A DNA stretch of 64,000 nucleotides. Origin: Lachnospiraceae bacterium. GTDB lineage: Bacteria; Bacillota; Clostridia; Lachnospirales; Lachnospiraceae. Below the pieces are notes generated by a model, which ran no database searches, had not been told where the DNA came from, and was given only the letters and a program-made list of their open reading frames with translations. Location: the NCBI GenBank assembly GCA_902363835.1, contig CABJBM010000001.1, positions 62,001 to 126,000 of the forward strand, in the 5' to 3' direction. Within the stretch, counting starts at the first letter, position 1. Every line of letters starts with the position of its first letter. Of this stretch, positions 24,025-34,189 are shown in pieces. Made by a program: the position numbers and the translations under genes.

Positions 24025-25305
24025 TTACACCCGGATCAAACCGGCCTCCAAAAGCTTTTGCACTGACATTAAAATTCCCAATTTCGCATGGTACCAGGTA
24101 AGGCCTCCCTGAAAATAAACAGCATAAGGAGGTTTAATAGGACCGTCAGCGCTCAGCTCAATGGATGAGCCCTGTACAAAAGCACCGGCTGCCATGATGA
24201 CAGGAGCGTCATAACCGGGCATATCCCATGGCTCCGGGGTGACAAAGCTGTCAACAGGGGCTGCCGCCTGGATTCCCTGGCAGAATGCAATGACTCCTTC
24301 CGGCTTTCCGAAAGTAACGGCCTGGATAATGTCGTGGCGGGACTGGGAGCCGTCAGGCACAACGGAAAAACCCAGTCTTTCATAGACGTTTGCAGCGAAA
24401 ACAGCTCCTTTTAAGGCTCCGGCCACTACAGTAGGAGATAAAAACAATCCCTGAAAAAAGGACTGGTTCAGGCCAAGAGTAGCCCCTACCTCTTTACCAA
24501 GGCCTGGTGCTGTCAGCCGGTAGGAAGCCCGGTCAATGCAATCCGCCCTGCCTGCAATATAGCCGCCGATGGGGGCAATGCCGCCGCCCGGATTCTTTAT
24601 GAGAGAACCTACCACCATATCAGCTCCTACGTCGGAAGGCTCGATCCTTTCCACGAATTCCCCATAACAGTTATCAACCATACAGATGACATCCGGTTTC
24701 CGCTTTTTTATGAAGGAAATCAGTTCACCGATCTGGGAAACTGAAAAGGTGGGCCGGGTATCGTAACCCTTGGAACGCTGGATGGTAACCAGTTTTGTTT
24801 TTTCATTTACAGCTTTTTCTATGGATTCATAGTCAAAAGTACCGTCGGCAAGAAGGTCCACCTGCCGGTATACCACTCCATATTCTTTTAAGGAACCAAC
24901 GCTGTCCCTGATGCCGATCACTTCCTCCAGAGTATCATATGGCTTTCCAACAGGAGAAAGAAGTTCGTCACCGGGGCGGAGATTTCCGGAGAGGGCAACG
25001 GTCAGGGCATGGGTTCCGCTGATCAGGTTTGGCCTTACAAGAGCGCTTTCCGTGTGGAATACGCTGGCATAAACCGCTTCCAAAGTGTCACGGCCCAGGT
25101 CATTGTAGCCATAACCTGTGGTCGCTGCAAAATGGATATCGCTGACCCGGTTCTCCTGCATGGCCTTAATGACCTTCATCTGATTGTATTCGGCCGTTTC
25201 ATCGATTTCTTTAAACCGGTCCTTTAAAGCGTCTTCAATCTCTTTCCCCAAATCCATTACCTGGCTGCTGATTCCCAGACTTTTGTACATTGCATTTATT
25301 TCCAT
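24025..25305 (-). CDS. ynbB: Methionine gamma-lyase family protein ('aluminium resistance' family)
   Basis: 426 aa fold-type I PLP enzyme. GYGYNDLGRDTLEAVYA at about residues 66-82, SGTHALTVALSGNLRPGDELL, VCMVDNCYGEFVE, and the lysine region VGSLIKNPGGGIAPIGGYIAG. This is the Firmicute family PF06838, often labelled aluminium resistance protein; the natural substrate is unclear. The start overlaps the miaA stop by 10 bases, so it is translationally coupled in the mutS-mutL-miaA operon. YnbB, its B. subtilis homologue, is also near miaA/hfq. Confidence 0.88.
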   Translation of the reverse strand: MEINAMYKSLGISSQVMDLGKEIEDALKDRFKEIDETAEYNQMKVIKAMQENRVSDIHFAATTGYGYNDLGRDTLEAVYASVFHTESALVRPNLISGTHALTVALSGNLRPGDELLSPVGKPYDTLEEVIGIRDSVGSLKEYGVVYRQVDLLADGTFDYESIEKAVNEKTKLVTIQRSKGYDTRPTFSVSQIGELISFIKKRKPDVICMVDNCYGEFVERIEPSDVGADMVVGSLIKNPGGGIAPIGGYIAGRADCIDRASYRLTAPGLGKEVGATLGLNQSFFQGLFLSPTVVAGALKGAVFAANVYERLGFSVVPDGSQSRHDIIQAVTFGKPEGVIAFCQGIQAAAPVDSFVTPEPWDMPGYDAPVIMAAGAFVQGSSIELSADGPIKPPYAVYFQGGLTWYHAKLGILMSVQKLLEAGLIRV

Positions 25306-26261
25306 TGTCTATTATTCTCCAATCCGTACATCTCATATGTGTCCTGCAAAATTTTTAAAAGCACCTGATCCGGGTCATCCTTAAAATCAGGAAGATTCAA
25401 CCATCTTACGTCACGTTCCCGCTTAAACCAGGTGATCTGGCGTTTTGCAAAATGCCTGGTATCCCGCTTCAGCACATAGACGGCTTCTTCCAGTGTATAT
25501 TTTCCCTGTAAGTAATCCAGGATCTCCTTATAACCAAGGCCCTGCATGGAAACCATGTCCCTGGTTAAGCCCATGTCCTTTAGGTTCATTACCTCTTCCA
25601 CAAGCCCCTGCTCAAGCATCAGGTCCACACGCCGGTCAATCCGTTCATAAAGGCTGGACCGGTCCGTATTCACCACATAATAGAGAAAGTCATAAGGAGA
25701 CTTTTTCTGCCTTTCCCGTTTGTTGTGCTCCGAGATCCGCTCTCCTGTCTGCCGGTAGTATTCAATGGCCCGGATTACCCGTTTCATGTTATTTTCATGA
25801 ATCTCAGCCGCGGAATCCGGGTCAATGTCCCTAAGAAGGCAGTGGAGAAACCCTGCTCCCTTCTCCTGGCCCAGGGTTTCCAGTTCTTTGCGTATGGAAT
25901 TATCTTCTCCATTTTCTGTAAAATCAATGTCATAAAGAAGAGCCTGGATATAAAAACCGGTTCCGCCGGTGACAATTGGGATATTGCCGTGGGAATAAAT
26001 CTCTTCCGCGGCTTCCTTGGCCATTTTTTGAAAAACCGTTACATTGAATTCTTCGTTGGGATCAAGGACATTAATCAGGTAATGAGGAACACCGTCCATC
26101 TCTTCCTTTGTGATCTTTGCAGAACCGATATCCATATGCCGGTATACCTGCATGGAATCAGCACTTATAATTTCTCCTCCGATTGCCTTTGCAAGGCGGA
26201 TGGACAGGGCGGTCTTTCCCACTGCTGTCGGCCCGGTTATAATAATAAGCGGTTTCATCAT
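25296..26261 (-). CDS. miaA: tRNA dimethylallyltransferase
   Basis: 321 aa. P-loop GPTAVGKTALSIRLA at the N-terminus, GGEIISADSMQVYRHMDIGSAK split over residues 28-49, GGTGFYIQALLYDIDF, and the C-terminal tRNA-binding lid (GLGYKEILDYL). It prenylates A37 of UNN-reading tRNAs. MiaB, encoded upstream in the same cluster, then methylthiolates this base, so the pathway is together. Tandem ATGs occur at 26261/26258; the first overlaps the mutL stop. Confidence 0.95.
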   Translation of the reverse strand: MMKPLIIITGPTAVGKTALSIRLAKAIGGEIISADSMQVYRHMDIGSAKITKEEMDGVPHYLINVLDPNEEFNVTVFQKMAKEAAEEIYSHGNIPIVTGGTGFYIQALLYDIDFTENGEDNSIRKELETLGQEKGAGFLHCLLRDIDPDSAAEIHENNMKRVIRAIEYYRQTGERISEHNKRERQKKSPYDFLYYVVNTDRSSLYERIDRRVDLMLEQGLVEEVMNLKDMGLTRDMVSMQGLGYKEILDYLQGKYTLEEAVYVLKRDTRHFAKRQITWFKRERDVRWLNLPDFKDDPDQVLLKILQDTYEMYGLENNRQWK

Positions 26262-28180
26262 ACGATCCTCTTAAATTTCTTCTCTAATTCATATTTGCTC
26301 ATGGAAATGATCGTCGGCCTTCCGTGAGGGCAGGCATAGGGATTTTCCAGGCTTAAAAGCTGGTCAATAAGCTCATTGGCTTCCGCTGCAGATAAGCTGT
26401 GTCCGCCCTTTACCGCTGCCTTGCAGGATAAGGAAGCAACCTTTTCGTAAATAATATCCGGGTTATGGGAAGAGCCATCCTCTGACAATCCGTCGATCAT
26501 CTCAATCAGAAGTTCTTTTTTTGCTATGGAAAATAAGTTGGCAGGAACTCCTCTGACTGCATATTCCTTGCCGCCAAATGGCTCAATTTCAAACCCCATA
26601 TCCGTAAAATACTTTAAGTGGCGTTTTAATAAAACTTCTTCATTCTGGTTTAAGGTCAAAATGATGGGAGGGCTTACCAACTGGGAAATGTATTCCATCG
26701 TCTTAAGTGTTCCCATTGTTTTTTCATATAAAACCTTTTCATGGGCAGCATGCTGGTCAATAATATAAAGCTGTTCATTAAATTCCACCAGCCAGTAGGT
26801 ATCAAACAGCTGGCCAATGAGTTTATGCATGGACCGGGCTTTTGGTTCCAGCAGTTTTCCGTCAAACAGATCCAATTGCTCCGGCTTCCTGTCAAGTGCC
26901 GGGGCAAGAGACTGAGGCGAAACTGAGACCGGGGGCTGGGATTGGAATTGGGACTGGGGTCTTAACCAGTTGTCCGCCAGATCATCCTTTTCCTTTACAA
27001 AAGATGGCTGGGGCGGAGTTAATCTTTTTGGAAACAGGCTGGCTGTCTCTCTTTTTTCTTCTGTGGCAGCCTGCTGCTCCATGGCCATAAGCCTGCGTTT
27101 TTCAAACGGCTCCGGACTGGGAGCGTATTTTTTCGCGGCAAAGCCCTGCTTTTCATCCGCCTTTTTTTCCAGCTCCACCTCCGGAATCAGCTCCTTGTGG
27201 GCCAGAGCGTTTGCTACTGCCTGGTATACCATGTGATAGATCATTTCCCCATCCCGGAAACGAAGCTCCATTTTGGTGGGATGAACGTTTACATCAAGCA
27301 TTTCAGGCTCAATGGAGAAATGAAGCATGGTAAAGGGATATTTATGCTGCATCATAAACGGCTTGTAGGCTTCTTCAATAGCCCGGGAAATAACGCTGCT
27401 TTTAATGTATCTGCCGTTGATGAAATAGTTTTCGTAATTTCGGTTGCCTCTGGCGATTACCGGCTTTCCGATGTAGCCGTTAATGGAAACCTCGGCTTTT
27501 TTCACCGAAACCTCCAGAAGGTTTGCCGCAATTTCCCGGCCAAAGACTGTGTATACAATATCCTTTAAGTTATGGTTTCCGGAAGTGTGAAGCTTGTTCT
27601 GATTATTCTGGATAAAGCGGATGGATACTTCCGGATGGGACAGGGCCAGCTTTTCCACTAACTCCGACACATGAGCTCCTTCCGTCATGGGAGTTTTTAA
27701 AAACTTCTTTCTGGCCGGAGTGTTGTAAAATAAGTTTCTGGCAATAAAGGTGGTTCCTTCAGGAGCTCCGATCTCTTCCACAGACCGTTCCTGGCCTCCG
27801 TCGATCTGGTATCTGGTTCCGGTAAGCCCTGTGCTGGTTTTAGTAATAAGCTCCACCTGGGAGACGGCAGCAATACTTGCAAGCGCTTCTCCCCGGAATC
27901 CAAGAGAGGAAACCGTAAATAAGTCCTCTACGGATTTGATCTTGCTTGTGGAATGGCGTAAAAAAGCCAGAGAAACTTCATCCTTTGGAATCCCGCAGCC
28001 ATTGTCGGTCACCCGGATAAAGGAGGTTCCCCCTTCTTTAATTTCCACTGTAACAGCAGTTGCTTTGGCGTCAATCGCGTTTTCCAAAAGCTCCTTTACA
28101 ACAGAGGCCGGGCGTTCTATGACCTCTCCTGCCGCTATTTTGTTAATGGTATTTTGATCCAGTACGGTTATATTTGGCAT
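26258..28180 (-). CDS. mutL: DNA mismatch repair protein MutL
   Basis: 640 aa. N-terminal GHKL ATPase with NAIDAKA, DNGCGIPKDE, GFRGEALASI and NTPARKKF. A proline/glutamine-rich linker covers about residues 340-445. The C-terminal dimerisation and endonuclease domain has DQHAAHEKVLYE and CPHGRPTI metal-binding motifs. As in other Gram-positives, MutL probably nicks the new strand itself. It lies 90 bases after mutS; the spacer is a structured repeat. Confidence 0.96.
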   Translation of the reverse strand: MPNITVLDQNTINKIAAGEVIERPASVVKELLENAIDAKATAVTVEIKEGGTSFIRVTDNGCGIPKDEVSLAFLRHSTSKIKSVEDLFTVSSLGFRGEALASIAAVSQVELITKTSTGLTGTRYQIDGGQERSVEEIGAPEGTTFIARNLFYNTPARKKFLKTPMTEGAHVSELVEKLALSHPEVSIRFIQNNQNKLHTSGNHNLKDIVYTVFGREIAANLLEVSVKKAEVSINGYIGKPVIARGNRNYENYFINGRYIKSSVISRAIEEAYKPFMMQHKYPFTMLHFSIEPEMLDVNVHPTKMELRFRDGEMIYHMVYQAVANALAHKELIPEVELEKKADEKQGFAAKKYAPSPEPFEKRRLMAMEQQAATEEKRETASLFPKRLTPPQPSFVKEKDDLADNWLRPQSQFQSQPPVSVSPQSLAPALDRKPEQLDLFDGKLLEPKARSMHKLIGQLFDTYWLVEFNEQLYIIDQHAAHEKVLYEKTMGTLKTMEYISQLVSPPIILTLNQNEEVLLKRHLKYFTDMGFEIEPFGGKEYAVRGVPANLFSIAKKELLIEMIDGLSEDGSSHNPDIIYEKVASLSCKAAVKGGHSLSAAEANELIDQLLSLENPYACPHGRPTIISMSKYELEKKFKRIV

Positions 28181-28195
28181 AGCGCCTGCTCCTTT

Positions 28196-28269
28196 CCACT
28201 TACTTGCCCATGTTTTCCGGGCATAGAGGTATGCCCGTAGGGTGTTTCCACTTACTCGCCCACGCTTTC
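28196..28269 (-). repeat. Structured dispersed repeat, locus mutS-mutL
   Basis: One full unit with perfect TGCCC-N9-GGGCA, GGGCATA-GAGG-TATGCCC and GCCCGTAGGG, and a partial second unit that runs up to the mutS stop codon. The linker here is CCACTTACT, specific to this locus. Confidence 0.8.
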
Positions 28270-30924
28270 CTACTGCCAGCGGTTCTTTAATTTTGTCTGC
28301 AGGCAGTATAAGGTATTGAGTGCGTCAATGGGCGTCATGTTTCCCAGTTCCAAATCGCCCAGTTCTTTGATGATATCGTCATCCTTTACAGTATCAAACA
28401 GGGACATCTGCTGTAAATCCACTTCATCCGGCTTGGGAACAACCTTTCTCTGGACTATATTGGCATTGATCCCGGCAATTTCCCTGGCCTTGGCTGTGAT
28501 GTCAGCATCACTTAACTCTGCCAGCAGTTCCTTTGCCCTGACAATGACGGAATCCGGCACACCGGCCAGCTTTGCCACCTGTACACCGTAGCTTTTATCA
28601 GCTCCGCCCTTTATGATCTTTCTTAAGAAAACAATGTCATCACCCTGCTCCTTTACTGCGATGCAGTAATTATTCACCCCGCTCATGGTTCCTTCCAGCT
28701 CGGTCAGTTCATGGTAATGGGTGGCAAACAGGGTTTTAGCTCCCAGGATTTTAGGATTGCTGATGTGCTCCACAACGGCCCAGGCAATGCTGAGCCCGTC
28801 AAAGGTACTGGTGCCGCGGCCGATCTCATCCAGGACGATCAAACTGTTTTTTGTGGCGTTGCGAAGAATGTTGGCCACTTCTGTCATCTCCACCATAAAG
28901 GTACTCTGGCCGGAAGCCAGGTCATCGGAGGCTCCCACCCGGGTGAAAATCCGGTCACAGATTCCTATGCTGGCTTCCTCTGCGGGAACAAAGCTTCCGA
29001 TCTGGGCCATGAGGACGATCAAGGCAGTCTGGCGCATGTACGTGGACTTTCCTGCCATGTTGGGGCCGGTGATGATGGAAACCCGGTTTTTCCCATTGTC
29101 CAGATATGTATCATTAGAAACAAACAGATCATCCCGCATCATCTTTTCCACCACGGGATGGCGTCCGTTTTTAATGTCAATCAACCCTTTTTCATTGACC
29201 TGGGGCTTTACGTAATTATTCCTTGTGGCAACAGAGGATAAAGAGGCCAGGACATCGATTCCCGCTATTGCCCTGGCAGCCTTTTGGATTCGGAGAACCT
29301 GGTCTGCTACGGAATCCCGGACCCCACAGAATAAGTTGTATTCCAGGGAAAACAGCTTGTCCTCAGCGCCCAGTATCACATCTTCAAGCTCCTTTAATTC
29401 ATCGGTGGTGTAACGCTCTGCATTGGCAAGTGTCTGCTTGCGGATGAAGTACTCCGGCACAAGATCTTTAAAGGAATTGGTCACTTCAAAATAGTAGCCA
29501 AATACTTTATTGAACTTTACCTTCAGGTTTTTGATCCCGGTTTTTTCTTTTTCTCGCAATTCCAAATCAGCCAGCCAGTTCTTTCCTTCTGTTTTGGCAC
29601 TGCGCAGCTTATCAGCTTCCTCATGGAAACCATCCTTAATGATTCCTCCGTCTCTCAAGGTCACAGGCGGGTCGTCGATAATTGCATTGTCGATCAATTC
29701 TTTGACATCCTCTAAAGGATCCAGTTCCTCCCATAAATCCTTCAGCATATCGCTGGTGAATTCTTTTAAAATATTCTTGATGTGGGGAAGCATTTCCAGG
29801 GAGTTTTTAAATGCAATTAAATCCCTTGGATTGGCTGTCTTGTAGCTGATCCGCCCGATCAGACGTTCCAGATCATAAATGGGATTTAAATATTCGCAGA
29901 TCTCTTCCCTTGATATGAAATTCATGTTCAGTTCTTCAATGGCATTCTGACGTTTTATGATCTCAGACTTATGGATTAAGGGCTGTTCAATATAGGTGCG
30001 CAGCATTCTTGCGCCCATGGCTGTTTTTGTCCGGTCCAGGACCCAGAGAAGGCTTCCTCTTTTCTGCTTTTCCCTCAGGGTCTCCAAAAGCTCCAGATTC
30101 CGTCTGGTAGAAGTGTCAATGATCATGTACTGACCGGTGGAATAAGGAGTAATGGTGGTTATGTGGGAAAGGCTGCTTTTCTGAGTCTCGTACATGTACT
30201 CCATTACCGCCCCGGCAGCAATGACCCCGGTGTCATAATCTTCCAACCCAAGCCCTGTGAGTGCGCCTACCTTGAAGTGTTCTTTTAGAATTTTCCGGCA
30301 GACTTCATCGGAAAAGAAATGATGATCCAGAGATGAAATAACCGCATGGTGGCGGTTCTTTATTTCCTCAATATCCACACCTGAAACGTAAAACGCTTCG
30401 TTGCAGATGATTTCCGAGGGGGTAAACTTATTGATCTCATCCGTCAGCTCCCGCTCCGATTCCACTTCGGTTACAAGAAAATCACCGGTGCTGATATCCG
30501 CGACTGAGATCCCAAAGCTTTCGTCAATGTAGACGATTCCCATAAGATAATTATTTTTTGTTTCATCAAGAGCCTGAGCACTTGTGATGGTTCCAGGTGT
30601 TACCACGCGGATGACCTCGCGCTTTACCAGTCCTTTGGCAAGCTTAGGGTCTTCCATCTGCTCGGCAATGGCAACCTTATAGCCTTTCTGGACAAGACGG
30701 TTTAAATATGTATCAACGGCATGGTAAGGAACGCCGCACATAGGTGCCCGTTCCTCCAGACCGCATTCTTTTCCGGTTAAGGTGATTTCCAGCTCTTTTG
30801 ATACGGTGACCGCATCATCAAAAAACATTTCATAAAAGTCCCCCAGCCTGTAAAACAGGACACAGTCCGGGTATTCCTTTTTTGTTTCCATATAATGAGC
30901 CATCATTGGTGATAATCCAGCCAT
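28270..30924 (-). CDS. mutS: DNA mismatch repair protein MutS
   Basis: 884 aa. The mismatch-binding domain begins with the Phe-x-Glu region (LFYRLGDFYEMFFDDAV, about residues 23-39). Further on are the connector and lever domains, and the ATPase with TGPNMAGKSTYMRQ (Walker A), VLDEIGRGTSTFDGLS (Walker B) and FATHYHELTELE. It detects mispairs and loads MutL. It is downstream of miaB and upstream of mutL in one probable operon. Confidence 0.97.
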   Translation of the reverse strand: MAGLSPMMAHYMETKKEYPDCVLFYRLGDFYEMFFDDAVTVSKELEITLTGKECGLEERAPMCGVPYHAVDTYLNRLVQKGYKVAIAEQMEDPKLAKGLVKREVIRVVTPGTITSAQALDETKNNYLMGIVYIDESFGISVADISTGDFLVTEVESERELTDEINKFTPSEIICNEAFYVSGVDIEEIKNRHHAVISSLDHHFFSDEVCRKILKEHFKVGALTGLGLEDYDTGVIAAGAVMEYMYETQKSSLSHITTITPYSTGQYMIIDTSTRRNLELLETLREKQKRGSLLWVLDRTKTAMGARMLRTYIEQPLIHKSEIIKRQNAIEELNMNFISREEICEYLNPIYDLERLIGRISYKTANPRDLIAFKNSLEMLPHIKNILKEFTSDMLKDLWEELDPLEDVKELIDNAIIDDPPVTLRDGGIIKDGFHEEADKLRSAKTEGKNWLADLELREKEKTGIKNLKVKFNKVFGYYFEVTNSFKDLVPEYFIRKQTLANAERYTTDELKELEDVILGAEDKLFSLEYNLFCGVRDSVADQVLRIQKAARAIAGIDVLASLSSVATRNNYVKPQVNEKGLIDIKNGRHPVVEKMMRDDLFVSNDTYLDNGKNRVSIITGPNMAGKSTYMRQTALIVLMAQIGSFVPAEEASIGICDRIFTRVGASDDLASGQSTFMVEMTEVANILRNATKNSLIVLDEIGRGTSTFDGLSIAWAVVEHISNPKILGAKTLFATHYHELTELEGTMSGVNNYCIAVKEQGDDIVFLRKIIKGGADKSYGVQVAKLAGVPDSVIVRAKELLAELSDADITAKAREIAGINANIVQRKVVPKPDEVDLQQMSLFDTVKDDDIIKELGDLELGNMTPIDALNTLYCLQTKLKNRWQ

Positions 30925-30947
30925 GCTCTTTTACTTCCTCTTTTCTT

Positions 30948-31020
30948 TAACCGCCCGCGTTTTTGGCAGAACCCACTCCCCTTTACCGAAGAGAAAGATA
31001 TGCCTGCAGGGCGTTTCTTC
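30948..31020 (-). repeat. Degenerate copy of the structured dispersed repeat, locus miaB-mutS
   Basis: Recognisable remnants are GGTATGCC-like ATATGCCTGCAGGGCGTTTC at 31000-31019 and a decayed CGCCCGCG-TTTTTGGCAG stem at 30953-30970, separated by unrelated bases. It lies between the miaB stop and the mutS ribosome site. Confidence 0.55.
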
Positions 31021-31024
31021 TGTA

Positions 31025-32470
31025 TTATGGTCTTAAGGTTCCCATGTAGTAAAATCCTCTGGATTCATCCAGATATACGTCCACGATTTTTCCAATAAGA
31101 GAAGAATCTCCTTTAAAATGAACGGTAGTGTTATTGCTCATATGGCCGGTCAAAAGGCCCTTTTCATGATCATTGACCTCCTCCACCAATACCTTCTGAA
31201 CGGTGTGTTCATCTCTTCCGCAGACTTCGGAAGAGATTTTCTGGACTTCAGTCAAAAGGCGGTCAAAACGGTTCTTTACCGCTTCTTCCGGGACCTCCTC
31301 CATTTTTGCTGCCGGTGTACCGGTACGTTTGGAGTAAATAAAGGTAAAGGCACTGTCAAAACGCACCTTTTTCACCACATCAAGGGTTTCGTTAAAATCT
31401 TCTTCCGTCTCCCCCGGAAAGCCGACAATGATGTCTGTGGTAAGGGAGATATCCGGTATGGCCGCCCGGATTTTTTCCACAAGTTCCAGATACTGTTCCC
31501 TGGTGTATTTCCGGTTCATGACCTTTAAAATTCTGCTGCTTCCGGACTGAAGCGGCAGATGAAGATGTTTGCACACCTTTTTTGAATGTTTCATGGCTTC
31601 AATCAGCTCGTCTGACAAATCCTTTGGATGGGAAGTCATAAAGCGGATCCGTTCCAGACCTTCCACCTGATCGATCTGAGTCAGAAGCTCGGCAAAGCTT
31701 ACGGGTGTTTCTAAGTTCTTTCCATATGAGTTGACATTCTGCCCCAATAGCATGATCTCCACGACGCCGTCAGCTACAAGCTGTTTTACCTCTTCCAGAA
31801 TGTCTTTGGGGCTGCGGCTCCGCTCCCTGCCCCGCACATAGGGCACGATGCAGTAACTGCAGAAATTGTTGCAGCCAAACATAATATTAACGCCGGATTT
31901 AAAGGAATACTTCCGGTCCGTAGGCAGATCCTCCACAATCCGGTCCGTTCCTTCCCAGATGTCTACAACCATCTTTTTCTCTTCCAGGCGTTCATACATA
32001 AGTTCTGCCAGTTTAAAAATATTGTGAGTGCCGAAAATAATATCCACAAAGCGATAGCTTTGTTTAATCTTGGCAACTACTTTTTCTTCCTGCATCATGC
32101 AGCCGCACAGAGCGATCATCATATGAGGATTTTTCTTTTTTAAGCTGTTTAAATATCCCAGACGCCCGTAAACTCTGTCATTGGCATTCTCCCTGACCGT
32201 ACAGGTGTTATAAAGAACAAAGTCTGCCTCTTCCGTATCAGTTCCAACAAAGCCGATTGCTTCTAAAATCCCTTGAAGCTTTTCAGAATCTCTGGAATTC
32301 ATCTGGCAGCCGAAAGTAGCGATGTGAAAGGTAAATTGTTCTTTCCCTGATGATGCCTTTAACTGATCCAGAACCTCCTTGTAGCGCTCTATAAAGTAAT
32401 ACTGTCTTGCAGGTTCTTCCTTTGGTGCATGGCTGAGGGCTTCCTCATAAGTCATATTTATATAATCCAT
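31025..32470 (-). CDS. miaB: tRNA-2-methylthio-N6-dimethylallyladenosine synthase MiaB
   Basis: 481 aa radical SAM methylthiotransferase. The N-terminal UPF0004 domain has three cluster cysteines (FGCQMNSRDSEK, NTCTVRENA, CGCMMQEEK). The radical SAM core has NNFCSYCIVPYVRGRERSR (CxxxCxxC), and a C-terminal TRAM domain follows. It converts i6A37 to ms2i6A37 in tRNA, acting after MiaA. The N-terminal extension of about 45 residues before the domain is common in Clostridia. It is the first gene of miaB-mutS-mutL-miaA-ynbB. Confidence 0.96.
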   Translation of the reverse strand: MDYINMTYEEALSHAPKEEPARQYYFIERYKEVLDQLKASSGKEQFTFHIATFGCQMNSRDSEKLQGILEAIGFVGTDTEEADFVLYNTCTVRENANDRVYGRLGYLNSLKKKNPHMMIALCGCMMQEEKVVAKIKQSYRFVDIIFGTHNIFKLAELMYERLEEKKMVVDIWEGTDRIVEDLPTDRKYSFKSGVNIMFGCNNFCSYCIVPYVRGRERSRSPKDILEEVKQLVADGVVEIMLLGQNVNSYGKNLETPVSFAELLTQIDQVEGLERIRFMTSHPKDLSDELIEAMKHSKKVCKHLHLPLQSGSSRILKVMNRKYTREQYLELVEKIRAAIPDISLTTDIIVGFPGETEEDFNETLDVVKKVRFDSAFTFIYSKRTGTPAAKMEEVPEEAVKNRFDRLLTEVQKISSEVCGRDEHTVQKVLVEEVNDHEKGLLTGHMSNNTTVHFKGDSSLIGKIVDVYLDESRGFYYMGTLRP

Positions 32471-32504
32471 TTACATAACCTCTTGATTTTTATTCGGTTT
32501 TCCC

Positions 32505-32533
32505 ATTATATCATAAATACTTTTTATTGCAAA
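32505..32533 (-). promoter_or_regulatory. Promoter of the miaB-mutSL-miaA operon
   Basis: TTTGCA (32533-32528), 17 bases, perfect TATAAT (32510-32505), 35 bases before miaB. Confidence 0.6.
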
Positions 32534-32635
32534 TATCAAAATCCGTTTTTCCAATGGAAACGTCCTTTAAATATGCCTCTTCATCCCATAAATCAGGGCA
32601 GGTTCTTTCTATGATTTGGTTGTAGATTTTACTTT

Positions 32636-34150
32636 CTATTCTCTGCAATCGCAAATCTCCGTCACCCCGGTTGTCACTCGCCCGGTAAATGCCTCGTCAT
32701 GCTCCACCAGCAGCATGGTGGGCTGGAATTTAAGGATCAGATCTTCGATCTGGATTCTGGAATATACATCAATGAAATTAAGAGGTTCATCCCATACATA
32801 TAAATGTGCCTGCTCACAGAGGCTGCGGGCAATGAGGACTTTTTTCTTCTGCCCTTCGCTATAAGATTCCATGGGTTTATCAAACTGATCTCTGGAAAAA
32901 TCCAGCTTGCGTAAAAGTGATTTGAACAATGGATCCTCAATTCCGCTTTTCCGGCCGTATTCCGTCAGGCTTCCTTTTAAAAATGAAGTATCCTGGGATA
33001 CATAGGAAATTTTAAGACCGCTGGATATTTCCTTGTACCCTTCATAAGAGATATTCTCTCCTGTGATTTCTTCGCCCAGAATCAGTTTCAATATGCTGGA
33101 TTTCCCGCAGCCATTTTTCCCCTGCAGGGATATCCTCTGGCCCTGTTCCAGTGTAAAGCTGACAGGCTCACAGACAGGCCCATCATAGTATGGAACCACA
33201 TCTTTTAAAGTGAGAATTTTTGACGAGCGGTATTTTAAGGGATAAAGCTTAAGGTCCTCCGCTTCCTCTATATTTTTAAGAAGGTTCTTTTTGTCGTCAA
33301 TAGCACGGTCCTGCCTGCGTTCCAGATTTTTTCTCCGCATCTGCAGCCGCCTGGACTTTTCGCCGATATAGGACCGGGTGCCAATGGATTTTTCATTGAC
33401 CATGGATTTTTTGCCGATCTTTGTTGATTCCACCTGATCCGCCCATTCCCCGGATTGCCTTGCAGACGCCTCCAAATGTCTGATGTCCTTTTTTAGACGC
33501 TCATTTTCGGACCATTCATACTGATCCTGCTTTTGTTTGTTTTCATACCAGGAAGAAAAGTTGCCCTTCTGAACCTCAATATTGGTTTTGTTTATGGACA
33601 GGATATGGTCCACAGATGCATCCAGAAATTTCCGGTCATGGGACACCAGAACAAATCCCTTTTTGCTGTTTAAATACTGGCTTACCACTTCCCTGGCTTC
33701 CCGGTCCAAATGGTTGGTCGGCTCGTCGATCAGCAGAAAATGGCCTTCTCTTAAGAACAGGGCGGCTAAGAGTACCTTGGTCCTTTCCCCGTTTGAAAGC
33801 GTGTAAAACGGACGGTACAGTACGTCTTCGGAAACCTTTAATTTGGACAGCTCCCTTTTCAGTTCCCAGAAGGGATATTCTCCAAGGATGGAGTCCAGAA
33901 TTTCCAGCGTGTCAAGCGTCTCATCAGGCACATGAAATGGGAAATAATCAAACAGGACATTGGAAACAATGGTTCCTGTATATTGGTACCGGCCCATCAA
34001 AAGATTTAAAAATGTGGTTTTTCCTCTTCCGTTTCTCCCTGTAAACCCCAGTTTCCAATCCGTATCAATCTGAAAAGAAACGTGTTCAAATACGGGGTTT
34101 GGGCTTCCTTCGTAGGTAAATGACAAATCAGTAACCTGTATTAATGACAT
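32636..34150 (-). CDS. ABC-F ATPase, Lsa/CplR-type ribosome protection protein
   Basis: 504 aa with two ABC domains and no membrane segments. Walker A: GRNGRGKTTFLN (domain 1) and GKNGCGKSSILK (domain 2). Signatures are LSNGERTKVLLA and YSEGQKKKVLIA; Walker B are FLLIDEPTNHLDREA and LYVWDEPLNFIDVYS. The interdomain linker is highly charged (about residues 190-290). Length and sequence suit the Lsa/Vga/CplR group, which removes lincosamides, pleuromutilins and streptogramin A from the ribosome. Drug spectrum is inferred. The 5' leader carries an attenuator with small upstream ORFs, which supports an antibiotic-induced role. Confidence 0.8.
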   Translation of the reverse strand: MSLIQVTDLSFTYEGSPNPVFEHVSFQIDTDWKLGFTGRNGRGKTTFLNLLMGRYQYTGTIVSNVLFDYFPFHVPDETLDTLEILDSILGEYPFWELKRELSKLKVSEDVLYRPFYTLSNGERTKVLLAALFLREGHFLLIDEPTNHLDREAREVVSQYLNSKKGFVLVSHDRKFLDASVDHILSINKTNIEVQKGNFSSWYENKQKQDQYEWSENERLKKDIRHLEASARQSGEWADQVESTKIGKKSMVNEKSIGTRSYIGEKSRRLQMRRKNLERRQDRAIDDKKNLLKNIEEAEDLKLYPLKYRSSKILTLKDVVPYYDGPVCEPVSFTLEQGQRISLQGKNGCGKSSILKLILGEEITGENISYEGYKEISSGLKISYVSQDTSFLKGSLTEYGRKSGIEDPLFKSLLRKLDFSRDQFDKPMESYSEGQKKKVLIARSLCEQAHLYVWDEPLNFIDVYSRIQIEDLILKFQPTMLLVEHDEAFTGRVTTGVTEICDCRE

Positions 34151-34189
34151 AGATATTCCTCCATTCAGTCAGGAAATAAATTTTCCCAC

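Noticed and set aside
24025..25305. Assigning true methionine gamma-lyase or aluminium resistance activity
   Set aside because: The family name is inherited; sequence supports only a fold-type I PLP enzyme of that family.
25445..26327. Plus-strand open frames of 129 and 200 codons opposite miaA
   Set aside because: Antisense to a certain miaA gene, no start signals, low-complexity composition.
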